NCBI GenBank assembly: GCA_046348835.1 | Contig: JAXMDM010000003.1 | Location: 124,001 to 188,000, forward strand | Reading direction: 5' to 3' | Source of the DNA: Defluviicoccus sp046348835 | GTDB taxonomy: Bacteria; Pseudomonadota; Alphaproteobacteria; Rhodospirillales; Defluviicoccaceae | Length of the DNA stretch: 64,000 nucleotides | In this document: piece after piece, positions 49,436-61,399 of the stretch | Position numbering within the stretch: position 1 is the stretch's first letter | How the letters are laid out: each line of letters starts with the position of its first letter | Program-made: the position numbers and the translations under genes | The notes under the pieces: generated by a model | Databases searched by the model: none | Told to the model about the DNA's origin: nothing | Seen by the model: only the letters and a program-made list of their open reading frames with translations

Positions 49436-50644
49436 TCAGCGGCAGATCACCGCCGCCCAGGCGTCCTCACCGCCCTGATTGACGCCGGCAAAGTCGTATT
49501 GGGTTTCGCCGACGACAACGAGCCGGCCGGTCCCGGCTGGCTCGATGGCGATGCCATCCGCCCTAGCGTAGGCGCCCTCGTAGGTCCGCCCCCAGAGCAA
49601 CTGCCCGGCCGCGGCCACTTTGCCGACCCACATGCCGCCTCCGTTATCCCCGCCTTCGCCGGCGACGTAGATCTCGTTCTCCGACGAGACGGCGACCGTG
49701 TACGGATGGACGCGCGGCAGTTGCAGCCACCATTGTCGAGCTCCCGTTCGATTGTATTTGACCACGTAGCCGCGAGACGGCCAGCCTGTCTCGCCGGCAA
49801 GGATGACGGAGTCGTCGGTGTCGGTGGCGACGTCCCATGCGTAGTCGAACTCGGACGAACCGAACTGCCGCTTCCATTGTGGACGGCCGTCGCTCGCGTA
49901 CTTGGCGACGAACGGATCCATCGACCCCCGATTTGCTCCGGCGACCGCACCGCTGGTGATGCCGGCGACGATCGCACGGCCGGTGCTGTCGATCGCCACG
50001 GCGTAACCCGTCTCACTGGAGTAGGGATCCTTGGTACCGATCAGCCGCGTCCAGGTCACATCCCCGCGCGGCGTCAGCTTCAACAGCAGCGCATCCGAAT
50101 CCGTAGACCGCGCGGTGCCGGCGACGAAAAGATTGCCCGCCGCATCGACCGCGCCATCCAGAACGTATTCGGCGTTCGGCGAGCCGAACTGGCTTTTCCA
50201 GGAGAGCGATCCGTTGGCTGCATAGCGGCGCAGCAGCACGTCGAAAAAGCGCTTCGTGGACGATGTGGTATCGCCGAAGACAACAAAGCCGCCCGCCGGA
50301 TCGAGGGCCACCGCTTCCGCATAGTCGTCGTCGGCACGGCCGAATTGCCGCTGCCATCGCGGGCTGCCGTCCGGCGTTAGGGAGATGATGAAGCCATCCC
50401 GCCCACCCTGATTGGACCCGAAGAGGTTGCCGCGGGTATAGCCGACGACGGCGATATTGCCGGCCGCATCGACGGCGACACTCCGCGCCACGTCCTCGTC
50501 GGCGGTGCCGAACTGCTCCTTCCAGACGATGTCGCCAGGCTGGCCGCAGGCCTGATCCGCGTTCGCCGGCGCGACCGGCAGGCCGGCCAGGAGCGGCATC
50601 AGGCAAATCAGCCGCCGCCACATAGTTCCCATCGATGACCGCAT
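49436..50644 (-). CDS. Exported beta-propeller (SBBP-repeat) protein
   Basis: The 402-residue secreted protein has a signal peptide (LICLMPLLAGLPVAPANA) followed by about seven repeats of some 50 residues. Each carries the pattern W-x2-Q-F-G, then D-x3-(A/S)-V-A-x-D-x-x-G-x-(I/V)-x-V-x-G-x-T, as in WKEQFGTADEDVARSVAVD and WKRQFGSSEFDYAWDVATD. This is the SBBP beta-propeller type found in extracellular proteins. The ATG at 50644 follows GGAGGGGG at 5 bases. Beta-propellers of this kind usually bind partners, and no enzymatic site is visible. Base composition is slightly less GC-rich than the neighbours. Confidence 0.82.
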   Translation of the reverse strand: MRSSMGTMWRRLICLMPLLAGLPVAPANADQACGQPGDIVWKEQFGTADEDVARSVAVDAAGNIAVVGYTRGNLFGSNQGGRDGFIISLTPDGSPRWQRQFGRADDDYAEAVALDPAGGFVVFGDTTSSTKRFFDVLLRRYAANGSLSWKSQFGSPNAEYVLDGAVDAAGNLFVAGTARSTDSDALLLKLTPRGDVTWTRLIGTKDPYSSETGYAVAIDSTGRAIVAGITSGAVAGANRGSMDPFVAKYASDGRPQWKRQFGSSEFDYAWDVATDTDDSVILAGETGWPSRGYVVKYNRTGARQWWLQLPRVHPYTVAVSSENEIYVAGEGGDNGGGMWVGKVAAAGQLLWGRTYEGAYARADGIAIEPAGTGRLVVVGETQYDFAGVNQGGEDAWAAVICR

Positions 50645-50864
50645 TTCCCCCTCCATTGCCACGGCGCCGGCGACGGTCGCGACGCGACGGCGCCGACCGC
50701 CAAAACCCCACTCTAACCATATGCGATCATGGCCTCCCGCTGATCAGCAACCTGAGATTACCAGGCATGCTGAATTACCCTGTACGGGGTGTGACCGGGC
50801 GCAGGTCGCTCCCCGCGGGGGTTCGCTTGCACGGTCTGCGCCAGCGCCGGTATAGTTGCGGCTC

Positions 50865-51839
50865 ATGGACGACACCGACGCCCAGTCTCCCTTCACCTAC
50901 CGGCATCGTCACCTACTCGGCATCGAGGGGCTGACCCCGCCCGAGATCAGCGTGCTGCTCGACCGCTCGGAGAGCTACGTCCAGCAGAACCGCCAGGCGG
51001 ACAAGAAGAAGTCGGTGCTGCGCGGCCGGACCATCATCAATCTGTTCTACGAGGCGTCGACGCGGACGCGGACGTCGTTCGAGCTGGCGGCGAAACGGCT
51101 CGGCGCCGACGTCATCAACATGTCGGTCGCCACCTCCTCGGTGAGGAAGGGCGAGACTCTCATCGACACGGCGATGACGCTGAATGCCATGCACGTCGAC
51201 GTGCTGGTGGTCCGCCACCCCGAATCGGGGGCGGTGCAGTTGCTGGCGGAGAAGGTCAACTGCGGCGTCATCAACGGCGGCGACGGCAGCCATGAGCATC
51301 CGACCCAGGCCTTGCTCGATGCGCTGACCATTCGCCGGCGCAAGGGGCGGCTGTCCGGCCTCAAGGTCGCCATCTGCGGCGACATCACCCACTCCCGCGT
51401 CGCCCGCTCCAACATCCATCTGTTGACGACGATGGGGGCGCGGGTGCGGCTGGTGGCGCCGTGCACGCTGATCCCGGCGGCGGCGGAACGGCTGGGGGTC
51501 GAGGTCTACCACGACATGAGCCGCGGCCTCGACGGCTGCGACATCATCATGATGTTGCGGCTGCAGACGGAGCGCATGCGCGGCAACTACATCCCCTCCA
51601 TCGCCGAGTATTTCCATTTCTTCGGCCTCGATTACGAGAAGCTGGCACGCGCCAATGCCGACGCGCTAATCATGCATCCGGGCCCGATGAACCGCGGCGT
51701 CGAGATCGATTCCGTCGTCGCCGACGACTTCGGCCGCAGCGTCATCCGTGAGCAGGTGGAGATGGGGGTCGCCGTGCGCATGGCCTGTCTCGAGGTCTTG
51801 ACCCGCAACCGTCAGCCCGGCAACGGGAGTAACCTGTAG
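50865..51839 (+). CDS. pyrB: Aspartate carbamoyltransferase catalytic subunit
   Basis: PyrB joins carbamoyl phosphate and aspartate to carbamoyl aspartate in pyrimidine synthesis. The 324-residue protein has the carbamoyl-phosphate motif FYEASTRTRTSFELAAKRLG, HPTQALLDALTIRRRKG, GDITHSRVARSN, and the C-terminal IMHPGPMNRGVEID. No PyrI subunit is present. The start is the ATG at 50865; a TTG three codons before is in frame. It is followed after 68 bases by a dihydroorotase-like gene lacking part of its metal site, a pairing in which that partner is often structural. Confidence 0.95.
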   Translation: MDDTDAQSPFTYRHRHLLGIEGLTPPEISVLLDRSESYVQQNRQADKKKSVLRGRTIINLFYEASTRTRTSFELAAKRLGADVINMSVATSSVRKGETLIDTAMTLNAMHVDVLVVRHPESGAVQLLAEKVNCGVINGGDGSHEHPTQALLDALTIRRRKGRLSGLKVAICGDITHSRVARSNIHLLTTMGARVRLVAPCTLIPAAAERLGVEVYHDMSRGLDGCDIIMMLRLQTERMRGNYIPSIAEYFHFFGLDYEKLARANADALIMHPGPMNRGVEIDSVVADDFGRSVIREQVEMGVAVRMACLEVLTRNRQPGNGSNL

Positions 51840-51907
51840 CGCCACGGCCGGTGGGACCGTACCCAGTCCCGGCGACGATCGGGCGGCGCCAAGCGAAGGG
51901 AGCAGGG

Positions 51908-53215
51908 GTGGGCAGCACGGCGAAGGGACGGGTCGCATACGTCAACGCCCGGCTGCTCGATCCGGCGAGCGGCCTCGACGCGCCGGGAGGCCTCATCACC
52001 GAGGGCGAGACGATTGCCGATCTCGGCCCCGGGATCGGCGCAGACGGCTTGGCCGACGATTGCGAGCGGGTGGACTGCGGCGGATTTTGCCTCGCCCCCG
52101 GTCTGGTGGACGTCCGCGTCCAGTTGCGCGAGCCGGGGGAAGAGCACAAGGGCACGCTGGCCTCGGCCGGACGGGCGGCGACCGCCGGCGGGATCACCTC
52201 GGTCGTCTGTCTGCCCAACACGACGCCGGTCATCGACGACAATTCGGTCGTCGAATTCGTTGCCCGCCGCGCCCGGCTCTTGGGACTGACCAAGGTCTAT
52301 CCCTATGCGGCGGTGACCAAGGGGCTCGCCGGCGAGGAATTGGCCGAACTCGGCATGCTGGCGGAGGCGGGGGCGGTCGCCTTCACCGACGGCGTCAAGG
52401 CGGTGGCCAGCGCCAAGGTGCTGGCCCAGGCGCTGCGCTACGCCCGCACCTTCGGTCTGCTCATCGTCGAGCATCCGGAGGAGCCGACGCTTGCCACCGG
52501 CGGCGACATGAACGCCGGCGAAATGGCCACCCGGCTGGGGCTGGTGGGCATCCCGGCGGCGGCGGAAGTGATCATGGTCGAACGGGACGTCCGCCTGGTC
52601 GAACTCACCCACGGCCGGCTGCACTTCGCCCACATCTCGACCGCGGCCGCGGTCGACGTGATCCGCCGGGCGAAGGCGCGCGGCCTCGACATCACCTGCG
52701 AGACGGCGCCGCCCTACTTCGCCCTCAATGAGAATGCCATCGGCGAGTACCGCACCTTCGGCAAGCTGTCGCCGCCCCTGCGCACCGAGAACGATCGGCT
52801 GGCGGTGATCGAGGGGCTGATGGACGGGACCATCGATGCGATCGCGTCCGACCATGCGCCGGAGGACGAGGACGCGAAGCGGCTGCCGTTCGCCCAGGCG
52901 GCCTTCGGCGGCATCGGCCTCGAGACCCTGCTCAGCATCTCGCTCGAGCTCTATCACAACGGCCACCTGCCGCTGCTGGACGTGCTTGGCCTCATTACCT
53001 GCAAGCCCGCCGATCGCTTCGGCCTGGCGGCGGGGCGGCTGGCCCGCGGTGCGCCCGCCGATCTGACCCTGTTCGACCCGGACCGGGCCTGGCAGGTGCG
53101 CGAGGCGGAGCTTTATTCCAAGTCCAAGAACACGCCTTTCGACTACCGCCCGGTGCAAGGACGGGTGATGATGACCATCATCGACGGGCGCTGCGTCTTC
53201 GCCCGCGACGATTGA
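51908..53215 (+). CDS. pyrC: Dihydroorotase-like protein with degenerate metal site
   Basis: The 435-residue amidohydrolase of the class I dihydroorotase family has lost the HxH zinc ligands: the position reads VDVRVQLREPGEEHKGT, where active enzymes have D-x-H-x-H-x-R-E-P-G. The substrate region that usually reads PHH reads APPYFALNENA. Other positions remain (VEHPEEPTLATGG, AHISTAAAVD, IASDHAPED). It is thus probably inactive, acting as a structural partner of PyrB, as described for PyrC' of Pseudomonas, and an active dihydroorotase should be elsewhere. GTG 51908 has AAGGGAG upstream; the longer frame to 51851 lacks similarity. Confidence 0.85.
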   Translation: MGSTAKGRVAYVNARLLDPASGLDAPGGLITEGETIADLGPGIGADGLADDCERVDCGGFCLAPGLVDVRVQLREPGEEHKGTLASAGRAATAGGITSVVCLPNTTPVIDDNSVVEFVARRARLLGLTKVYPYAAVTKGLAGEELAELGMLAEAGAVAFTDGVKAVASAKVLAQALRYARTFGLLIVEHPEEPTLATGGDMNAGEMATRLGLVGIPAAAEVIMVERDVRLVELTHGRLHFAHISTAAAVDVIRRAKARGLDITCETAPPYFALNENAIGEYRTFGKLSPPLRTENDRLAVIEGLMDGTIDAIASDHAPEDEDAKRLPFAQAAFGGIGLETLLSISLELYHNGHLPLLDVLGLITCKPADRFGLAAGRLARGAPADLTLFDPDRAWQVREAELYSKSKNTPFDYRPVQGRVMMTIIDGRCVFARDD

Positions 53216-53222
53216 GGCAGGG

Positions 53223-53855
53223 ATGGGCGATTTCTTCGATCACACCCTGGTCGCCGCCGTGGTCGGTTATCTCGCCGGGTCGATCCCGTTCGGCCTGCTG
53301 CTCACCCGGCTCGCCGGCCTCGGCGATATCCGCCGCGTCGGCTCAGGCAACATCGGCGCCACCAACGTGCTGCGCACCGGCAACAAAGGGCTGGCACTGG
53401 CGACGCTGATCCTCGACGGCCTCAAGGGGGCGTTGCCGGTACTCCTCTTCACCGGCGACGCCGGCGCCTCCGCCTGGGCGCCGATGATCGCCGGCCTCGC
53501 CGCCGTCATCGGCCACAACTTCCCGGTCTGGCTTCGTTTCCGCGGCGGCAAGGGGGTGGCGACGACGCTGGGGGTGCTGACGGCGCTGGCATGGCCGGTG
53601 GGCCTGGCCGCGGCTGCGGTATGGCTGGCGGCGGCGCGTCTGTTTCGTTATTCGTCGCTGGCGGCGCTGGTCGCCCTATCGAGCGCGCCGTTCTGGATGC
53701 TGTGGTTCGCCGACGGCCGGCGGGCGATGCTGGCGGCGGTGCTGGCGGTGATCGCGGTGATCCGCCATGTGGACAACATCCGGCGGCTGGCGGCGGGTGA
53801 GGAATCGAAGATCGGCGGCAAGCCCGGCGATGCCGATCGGCCGCGCGGTCCGTGA
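53223..53855 (+). CDS. plsY: Acyl-phosphate glycerol-3-phosphate acyltransferase
   Basis: PlsY is the membrane enzyme that acylates glycerol 3-phosphate at position 1 with acyl-phosphate to start phospholipid synthesis. The 210-residue protein has five to six hydrophobic segments and the three conserved motifs: GSIPFGLLLTRLAG, the G3P-binding RRVGSGNIGATNVLRTGNK, and HNFPVWLRFRGGKGVATTLG. It starts 7 bases after the dihydroorotase-like stop, after GAGGCAGGG, so it is the third gene of pyrB-pyrC-plsY, a common order in Alphaproteobacteria. Confidence 0.95.
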   Translation: MGDFFDHTLVAAVVGYLAGSIPFGLLLTRLAGLGDIRRVGSGNIGATNVLRTGNKGLALATLILDGLKGALPVLLFTGDAGASAWAPMIAGLAAVIGHNFPVWLRFRGGKGVATTLGVLTALAWPVGLAAAAVWLAAARLFRYSSLAALVALSSAPFWMLWFADGRRAMLAAVLAVIAVIRHVDNIRRLAAGEESKIGGKPGDADRPRGP

Positions 53856-54099
53856 TCTGACGCCCTAGCGCCCGGCCGCGGCCGGCAGAAAACCAAGGGT
53901 ATCCGCAAGAGGCCGACGGTGCTGAGGCGGTCCGCGGCCGCCGCCCGGAAAAAAGGGCAATCGTCTCCCTCTGTTTCCCCCAATCGACGACTCGCCGGCC
54001 GGTGACGCTTACTCTATAGGGGTTAACCCATCTCTCGCGCCTCGCGTCCATTTCGGTTGTAACCTTCGATGACTCGGCAGTCATTCGGGAACGGGCTTT

Positions 54100-57060
54100 A
54101 TGTCGTCTCTGCCGGCACGCCGTCTCGCTGAGCTCGTGGTCGAAATGGCGAGCCGGCCCGGGCACGAGAAGGTCCGGGCCCTCATCTATGAGTTGCTCGT
54201 CTACGGTCTCGGCGCCCGCAGCAGCGAGATTCATTTCGAACGCGCGCTGCCCGAGGTGCGCGGCCGCGCCGACGCGCTTCTCGGCCTTACCGTGTTCGAG
54301 TTCAAGCGGGATCTGCGTCGCGAGCGCCGGGATGCGGAGGAGGGGCTGGGTCGCTACCTGCCGGAGCGGGAATGGGAGACCGGCGAGCGCTTCATCGGCA
54401 TCGCCACCGACGGCGCCGAGTTTCTATCCTACCAGATGGACGAGGGCGCACTGACGCCCCTGACCGGCTACCGCACCGACCCGACGCAGCCGCGCGGGCT
54501 GCTGATCTGGCTCGACTCGGCGGTGTCGCTGCGTCCCAACCTGCTCCCCGACCCGACCATCATCTGCTCCGAACTGGGCCGGGAGAGCGTGGCCTGCCGG
54601 CGGGCCCTGGCCGGCCTGGCCAACCTGTGGCGACGGGTCGCCAATCTGCCCGAGGTGGAGCTGAAGCGACGGCTGTGGGCGGACCTGCTGGCCATCGTCT
54701 ACGGCACCACCGTCGACGCCGACGAACTGTTCCTGCAACACACCTACCTCACCATCGTCGCCAAGACGCTGGCGGTGCGGGTGCTGGCGGTGCCGCTGCC
54801 GGAACCGGCCGACCTCCTCAGCGGCAAGCCCTTCCGCCAGGCCGGCATCGCCGGGGCGGTGGAGTCCGACTTCTTCGACTGGGTGCTGCAGGCACCGGCC
54901 GGCGCCGACCTCGTCGCCCGCGTCTCCCGCCAGGTGACCCGCTTCCAGCTGGAGGACGTGGAGCACGACGTCCTGAAGAGCCTCTACGAGTCGCTGGTCG
55001 ATCCGGAGACCCGCCACGATCTGGGCGAATACTACACCCCCGACTGGCTGGCGGCGCGCCTCTGCGCCCGGGCGATCGAGCGCCCCTGCGCGCAGCGGGT
55101 GCTGGATCCGGCCTGCGGTTCCGGCACCTTCCTCTTCCATGCGGCGCGCCATTTCCTCAAGGCGGCGGAGGAAAGCCGGATGGACCCGGCGGAGGGGCTG
55201 CGCCAGTGCCTCGAGCGGGTGGTCGGCATCGATGTCCATCCGGTGGCGGTGCTGGTGGCGCGGGTCACCTATCTGCTCGCCCTTGGCCAGGAGCGCCTGC
55301 GGAACCGGCCCGGCGCCATCTCGATCCCGGTCTATCTGGGCGACAGCCTGCAATGGAACACCCGCCAGATGTACGCCGCCCGCGACATCCGCATCCGGGT
55401 TCCCGACGGCCCCGACCTGTTGTTTCCCGAACGCCTCGCCAACGACCCGGCGCGGTTCGACGCGACGGTGCAGACGATGCTCGACCTATCCGAGCAAAAT
55501 GCCGGGCCGGCGGCGATGCGGGCCTGGCTCAGCCATCACGACAGCGGGATCGACGAGCGTGACCGCGACACCCTGGTGGAGACCTACGCCCACATCCGGG
55601 CGCTGAGGCAGAGCGGCCGCGACCACATCTGGGGCTACGTCGCGCGCAACCTCAGCCGGCCGCTGTGGCTGTCGGCGCCATTCCAGCGGGTCGACGTCAT
55701 CGTCGGCAATCCGCCCTGGCTCAGCTACCGGTTCATGGCGCCGCAGCTGCAGCGCAAGTTCCGCGAGGAATGCCGGCTGCGCGGCCTGTGGGCCGGCGGC
55801 AAACTCGCCGCCCACCACGATCTCTCCGCCTACTTCTTCGCCCGCTGCACCGAGCTTTACCTCAAGCCGCAGGGGACGATCGCCTTCGTCATGCCGTTCG
55901 GGGTGCTGAACCGGGCCCAGTACGCCAGCTTCCGCGGCGGCCGCTTCGTCAGCACCGAGGTCCGGATCGTCGAGGCCTGGGCCTTCGACGAGAAGGTCAA
56001 GCCGCTGTTCCCGGTGCCGTCGTCGGTGGTGTTCGCCAGGCGCAGCTCGGCCGGGCCGCTGCCCGACGTCATCACCACGTTCCGCGGCGTCCTGCCCCGC
56101 CGCGACGCCGCCGCCGGCGAGGCGGAGCCGGCCCTGCACGCCACCGAACATCCCTGGCCGGCGGGGGCGCAGCTGAGCGGCGGCTCGCCCTACCGTCGGT
56201 CGTTCCGCCAGGGAGCGACCATGGTGCCGCGCCGGCTGTGCGTGGTCGATCGGGTCGACATCGGCCGCCTCGGCGCCAACTGGGCGGCCCCGGTCGTCAC
56301 CAGCCGTGCCGGCCGCAAGGACAAGGTGCCCTGGCGCGACCTGCCGCCGCTGACCGCGGCGGTGGAATCCAAGTTCGTCCGCACCCTCCTTCTCGGCGAA
56401 TCCATCGCCCCCTTTCGCGTCCTCAAGCCGGCCCTCGCGGTGGTTCCGTGGGACCCGTCGACGGATGCCATCCTCGATGCCGCCGCCGCCGAGGAGCGGG
56501 GCTATCCCGGCCTCAGTAGCTGGCTCCGGGCCGCCGAGCAGCTTTGGTCGCAACACGGCCGCGGACCCATGTCGCTGATCGAGCGCTGGAACTACCTGGA
56601 TGCCCTCGACCGGCAGGTGCCGCCGGCGCCGATCCGGGTGGTCTATGCCAAGTCGGGCATCCTCCTCGCCGCGGCGGTGGTGGAGGACCGCTCGGCGGTG
56701 ATCGACCACAAGCTTTACTGGGCCGAGGCGCAATCGCTGTCGGAGGCGTTCTACCTGGCCGGACTGCTCAATTCGGAGGCGATCCGGCTGCGCATCGCCG
56801 CCCTGCAGTCGCGCGGCCGCTGGGGGGCGCGCGACTTCGACAAGCTGATCTTCGAGCTGCCGATCCCCTGCTTCGATCCGCAGCTGGCCGAGCATCGCCA
56901 GTTGGTCGCCGCCGGACGGGAGGCGGCGCTGGTTGCGGCGACCGTGGTTCTGCCGACCGGTGCCCACTTCGTCCGCTCCAGGCGGATGGTCAGGGCGGCG
57001 CTGAAGGCGGCGCGGCTGTTGGTCAAGCTCGACCGGCTCGTCTGCGCGTTACTCAACTAG
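54100..57060 (+). CDS. Single-chain nuclease-DNA methyltransferase (type IIG-like restriction-modification)
   Basis: The 986-residue protein joins a predicted nuclease and an N6-adenine methyltransferase. The N-terminus has a PD-(D/E)XK core, GRADALLGLTVFEFKRD with Asp58 and ExK at Glu67/Lys69. A helical linker leads to methyltransferase motif I (VLDPACGSGTFLFHAA, near residues 334-349) after the motif X region HDLGEYYTPDWLAARL, and catalytic motif IV NPPW (about 536-539, in DVIVGNPPWLSYR). The last 350 residues should be target recognition. Such chains are type IIG/L enzymes or methylases of defence islands. It stands alone between plsY and clpB, and its base composition matches the host, so it is not a recent arrival. 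Confidence 0.83.
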   Translation: MSSLPARRLAELVVEMASRPGHEKVRALIYELLVYGLGARSSEIHFERALPEVRGRADALLGLTVFEFKRDLRRERRDAEEGLGRYLPEREWETGERFIGIATDGAEFLSYQMDEGALTPLTGYRTDPTQPRGLLIWLDSAVSLRPNLLPDPTIICSELGRESVACRRALAGLANLWRRVANLPEVELKRRLWADLLAIVYGTTVDADELFLQHTYLTIVAKTLAVRVLAVPLPEPADLLSGKPFRQAGIAGAVESDFFDWVLQAPAGADLVARVSRQVTRFQLEDVEHDVLKSLYESLVDPETRHDLGEYYTPDWLAARLCARAIERPCAQRVLDPACGSGTFLFHAARHFLKAAEESRMDPAEGLRQCLERVVGIDVHPVAVLVARVTYLLALGQERLRNRPGAISIPVYLGDSLQWNTRQMYAARDIRIRVPDGPDLLFPERLANDPARFDATVQTMLDLSEQNAGPAAMRAWLSHHDSGIDERDRDTLVETYAHIRALRQSGRDHIWGYVARNLSRPLWLSAPFQRVDVIVGNPPWLSYRFMAPQLQRKFREECRLRGLWAGGKLAAHHDLSAYFFARCTELYLKPQGTIAFVMPFGVLNRAQYASFRGGRFVSTEVRIVEAWAFDEKVKPLFPVPSSVVFARRSSAGPLPDVITTFRGVLPRRDAAAGEAEPALHATEHPWPAGAQLSGGSPYRRSFRQGATMVPRRLCVVDRVDIGRLGANWAAPVVTSRAGRKDKVPWRDLPPLTAAVESKFVRTLLLGESIAPFRVLKPALAVVPWDPSTDAILDAAAAEERGYPGLSSWLRAAEQLWSQHGRGPMSLIERWNYLDALDRQVPPAPIRVVYAKSGILLAAAVVEDRSAVIDHKLYWAEAQSLSEAFYLAGLLNSEAIRLRIAALQSRGRWGARDFDKLIFELPIPCFDPQLAEHRQLVAAGREAALVAATVVLPTGAHFVRSRRMVRAALKAARLLVKLDRLVCALLN

Positions 57061-57174
57061 GCAACCGACGGCGCCCGGATTTCAACCTCGCCCGCGGCTC
57101 CTGTAGTTGCGGACCGATGCCTCTGGGCCATATCACTGGCGTAATCATGGGCCAGCAAGCCACGGACTTATCTG

Positions 57175-59769
<2,595 letters not shown>

Positions 59770-59906
59770 GACGGGCCGCGTGCCGCCGTCCGCTGGCACG
59801 CCGGGGCGGTGATTGCGGGGACCGCGGGGGGCGATGAAAGGAGCTGCGCACCGAGGCACTTCCTGCTACGCTTGGCATGGAACGGCGGCCATGCGGGGGC
59901 CAGGTG

Positions 59907-61145
59907 ATGCGTTATCGATCCGCGCTGATCGTCTTGGCGTTGGCGGCGTCGGTATGTCTGCCGCCGGCCGCCGGCGGCCGCGCTACCGCCGCTGATACGG
60001 CCGAAAATACCGTTCCCCAGCAACCGGTTCTTACGCCGCTGGTGGTCGAGGTGATGTCGCCGCCGTGGGCGGTCGAAGGCACGGATGGACAGCATCACCT
60101 TGTCTACGAGCTCCGGGTCAGCAACGCCGCCCCGCTCGCCGTCCGCCTCGACAAGGTGCGCGTCGTCGACGCCAAATCCAATCACAGCATCGGCCTCCTC
60201 GAGGGCGACGACATCCAACAACGCTTCGCGGTCGGTGCCAACCGGGCCAATCTGAACCGCCGCCTCGACGCCGCCGCCTTCGGCGTGCTGTTCGTCCACG
60301 TCGCCATTCCTTCGCAGGCAGACGTGCCGACGACGATTATCCATGAGGTCGACCTGACCTTCGATCCGGGCGGGACGAGCGAGCAGCACATCACCGAAAG
60401 CGTCGGCTTCGCCCGGGTGGATGACGAGCCGCCGGTCGTCCTCGGTCCGCCGCTGCGCGGCCGCAACTACATCGCCGGCGACGGCTGCTGCGATTCCGTC
60501 CGTCACATCCGCGCCCTCCTGCCGCTGAACGGCCAATTCTGGCTGGCGCAGCGCTTCGCCATCGACTGGGAGCAGATCGACGACAACAACCGAATCTTCG
60601 TCGGTGATCCCCACGACGTTCACAGCTTCCATATCTACGGCAAGCCGGTCATGGCCGTCGCCGACGGCCGCGCGGTGGTGGCGCGCGACGGCCTTGCCGA
60701 CCAGATCCCCAATACCGTACCGGTGGTCGATGTGGCCGATGCCGACGGCAACCACGTTATCCAGGACATCGGCAACGGCGCCTACGTCCTCTACGCCCAC
60801 ATGAAGCCGGGTTCGGTAGAAGCACGGGTGAAGCCGGGCCAGATGCTGCGTAAAGGCCAGGTGATCGGCCTCGTCGGCAACACCGGCAATACCACCGAGC
60901 CGCATCTGCACCTGCATGTGGACAACCAGCCGTCGGGGCTGCTTGCCAACGGCATTCCTTACGTGTTCGAGCGGCTCAAGATCACCGGCGTCGATGAAGC
61001 CGGCACCGCCGATTTCGACCGAGGTGCGGCGGAGGGAACGCCGCTCGCCATCACCCCGGTCGATCCGCCCACCTTCCACCGTCGGCAACTGCCACTGGAC
61101 CTGGTCATCGTCGACTGGCTCAACGCTGGCGCCAGCAGGCAGTAG
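59907..61145 (+). CDS. M23-family metallopeptidase, exported
   Basis: The 412-residue protein has a signal peptide (ALIVLALAASVCLPPAAGG), an N-terminal beta-rich region of about 170 residues, and a C-terminal lysostaphin-like fold. Landmarks are FAIDWEQIDDNNRIF, YGKPVMAVADGRAVVARDGL, VLYAHMKPGSV and the zinc motif PHLHLHV. The first ligand pair (H-x3-D) is not in its usual place, as in a subgroup of M23 proteins that may be inactive or use other ligands. It could cut peptidoglycan peptides or regulate another hydrolase. The ATG at 59907 starts the signal peptide; a frame start at 59877 adds ten residues. Confidence 0.85.
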   Translation: MRYRSALIVLALAASVCLPPAAGGRATAADTAENTVPQQPVLTPLVVEVMSPPWAVEGTDGQHHLVYELRVSNAAPLAVRLDKVRVVDAKSNHSIGLLEGDDIQQRFAVGANRANLNRRLDAAAFGVLFVHVAIPSQADVPTTIIHEVDLTFDPGGTSEQHITESVGFARVDDEPPVVLGPPLRGRNYIAGDGCCDSVRHIRALLPLNGQFWLAQRFAIDWEQIDDNNRIFVGDPHDVHSFHIYGKPVMAVADGRAVVARDGLADQIPNTVPVVDVADADGNHVIQDIGNGAYVLYAHMKPGSVEARVKPGQMLRKGQVIGLVGNTGNTTEPHLHLHVDNQPSGLLANGIPYVFERLKITGVDEAGTADFDRGAAEGTPLAITPVDPPTFHRRQLPLDLVIVDWLNAGASRQ

Positions 61146-61151
61146 CAAGCA

Positions 61152-61238
61152 GTAGCCTGGATGGAGCGCAGCGCAATCCGGGTCGGGCGCCGGCCGCATC
61201 GGATACCCCGCATTCCGCTTCCGCTTCATGCGGGCTAC
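61152..61238. repeat. REP-like imperfect palindrome
   Basis: GTAGCCTGGATGGAGCG and its near-complement CGCTTCATGCGGGCTAC form the ends of an 87-base imperfect palindrome (AATCCGGG and CCCCGCATT inside), 6 bases after the M23 gene. Repeats with this wording are scattered through many proteobacterial genomes between genes (family knowledge). A small related hairpin is at 15216-15232. Confidence 0.7.
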
Positions 61239-61306
61239 GCGGACGGCGTGGGCCGGCACCGTTCCGCCGCGTCGAGGTGCAGGGGAGGTGGACCGCAAAG
61301 ACGGTG

Positions 61307-61335
61307 TTGACAGGGCTCGGGGGCGGGCGTATAAG
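61307..61335 (+). promoter_or_regulatory. rrn operon promoter
   Basis: TTGACA (61307-61312) and TATAAG (61330-61335) are separated by 17 bases, a near-consensus housekeeping promoter, with a GC-rich discriminator after the -10 (CCGCCTCCC), as expected for stringently controlled rRNA genes. The 16S gene starts about 250 bases downstream. Confidence 0.85.
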
Positions 61336-61387
61336 CCGCCTCCCACGACGGGGAGGGACGAAGCGAAAAGCCCCGTTGAGTTGGTTT

Positions 61388-61399
61388 TGCTCTTTTTCA
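61388..61399 (+). promoter_or_regulatory. boxA antitermination site of the rrn leader
   Basis: TGCTCTTTTTCA matches the boxA consensus TGCTCTTTAACA in all but two positions and lies in the rrn leader, where NusB/NusE bind to form the antitermination complex. Confidence 0.65.

Noticed and set aside
57107..57133. Heat-shock sigma-32 promoter for clpB
   Set aside because: TTGCGG and CCATAT with a 15-base gap are suggestive but too far from consensus to list as a feature.
59770..59906. Terminator after clpB (CGTGCC ... GGCACG)
   Set aside because: It is a six-bp stem with a 10-base loop and no T-tract, so it is not convincing as an intrinsic terminator.
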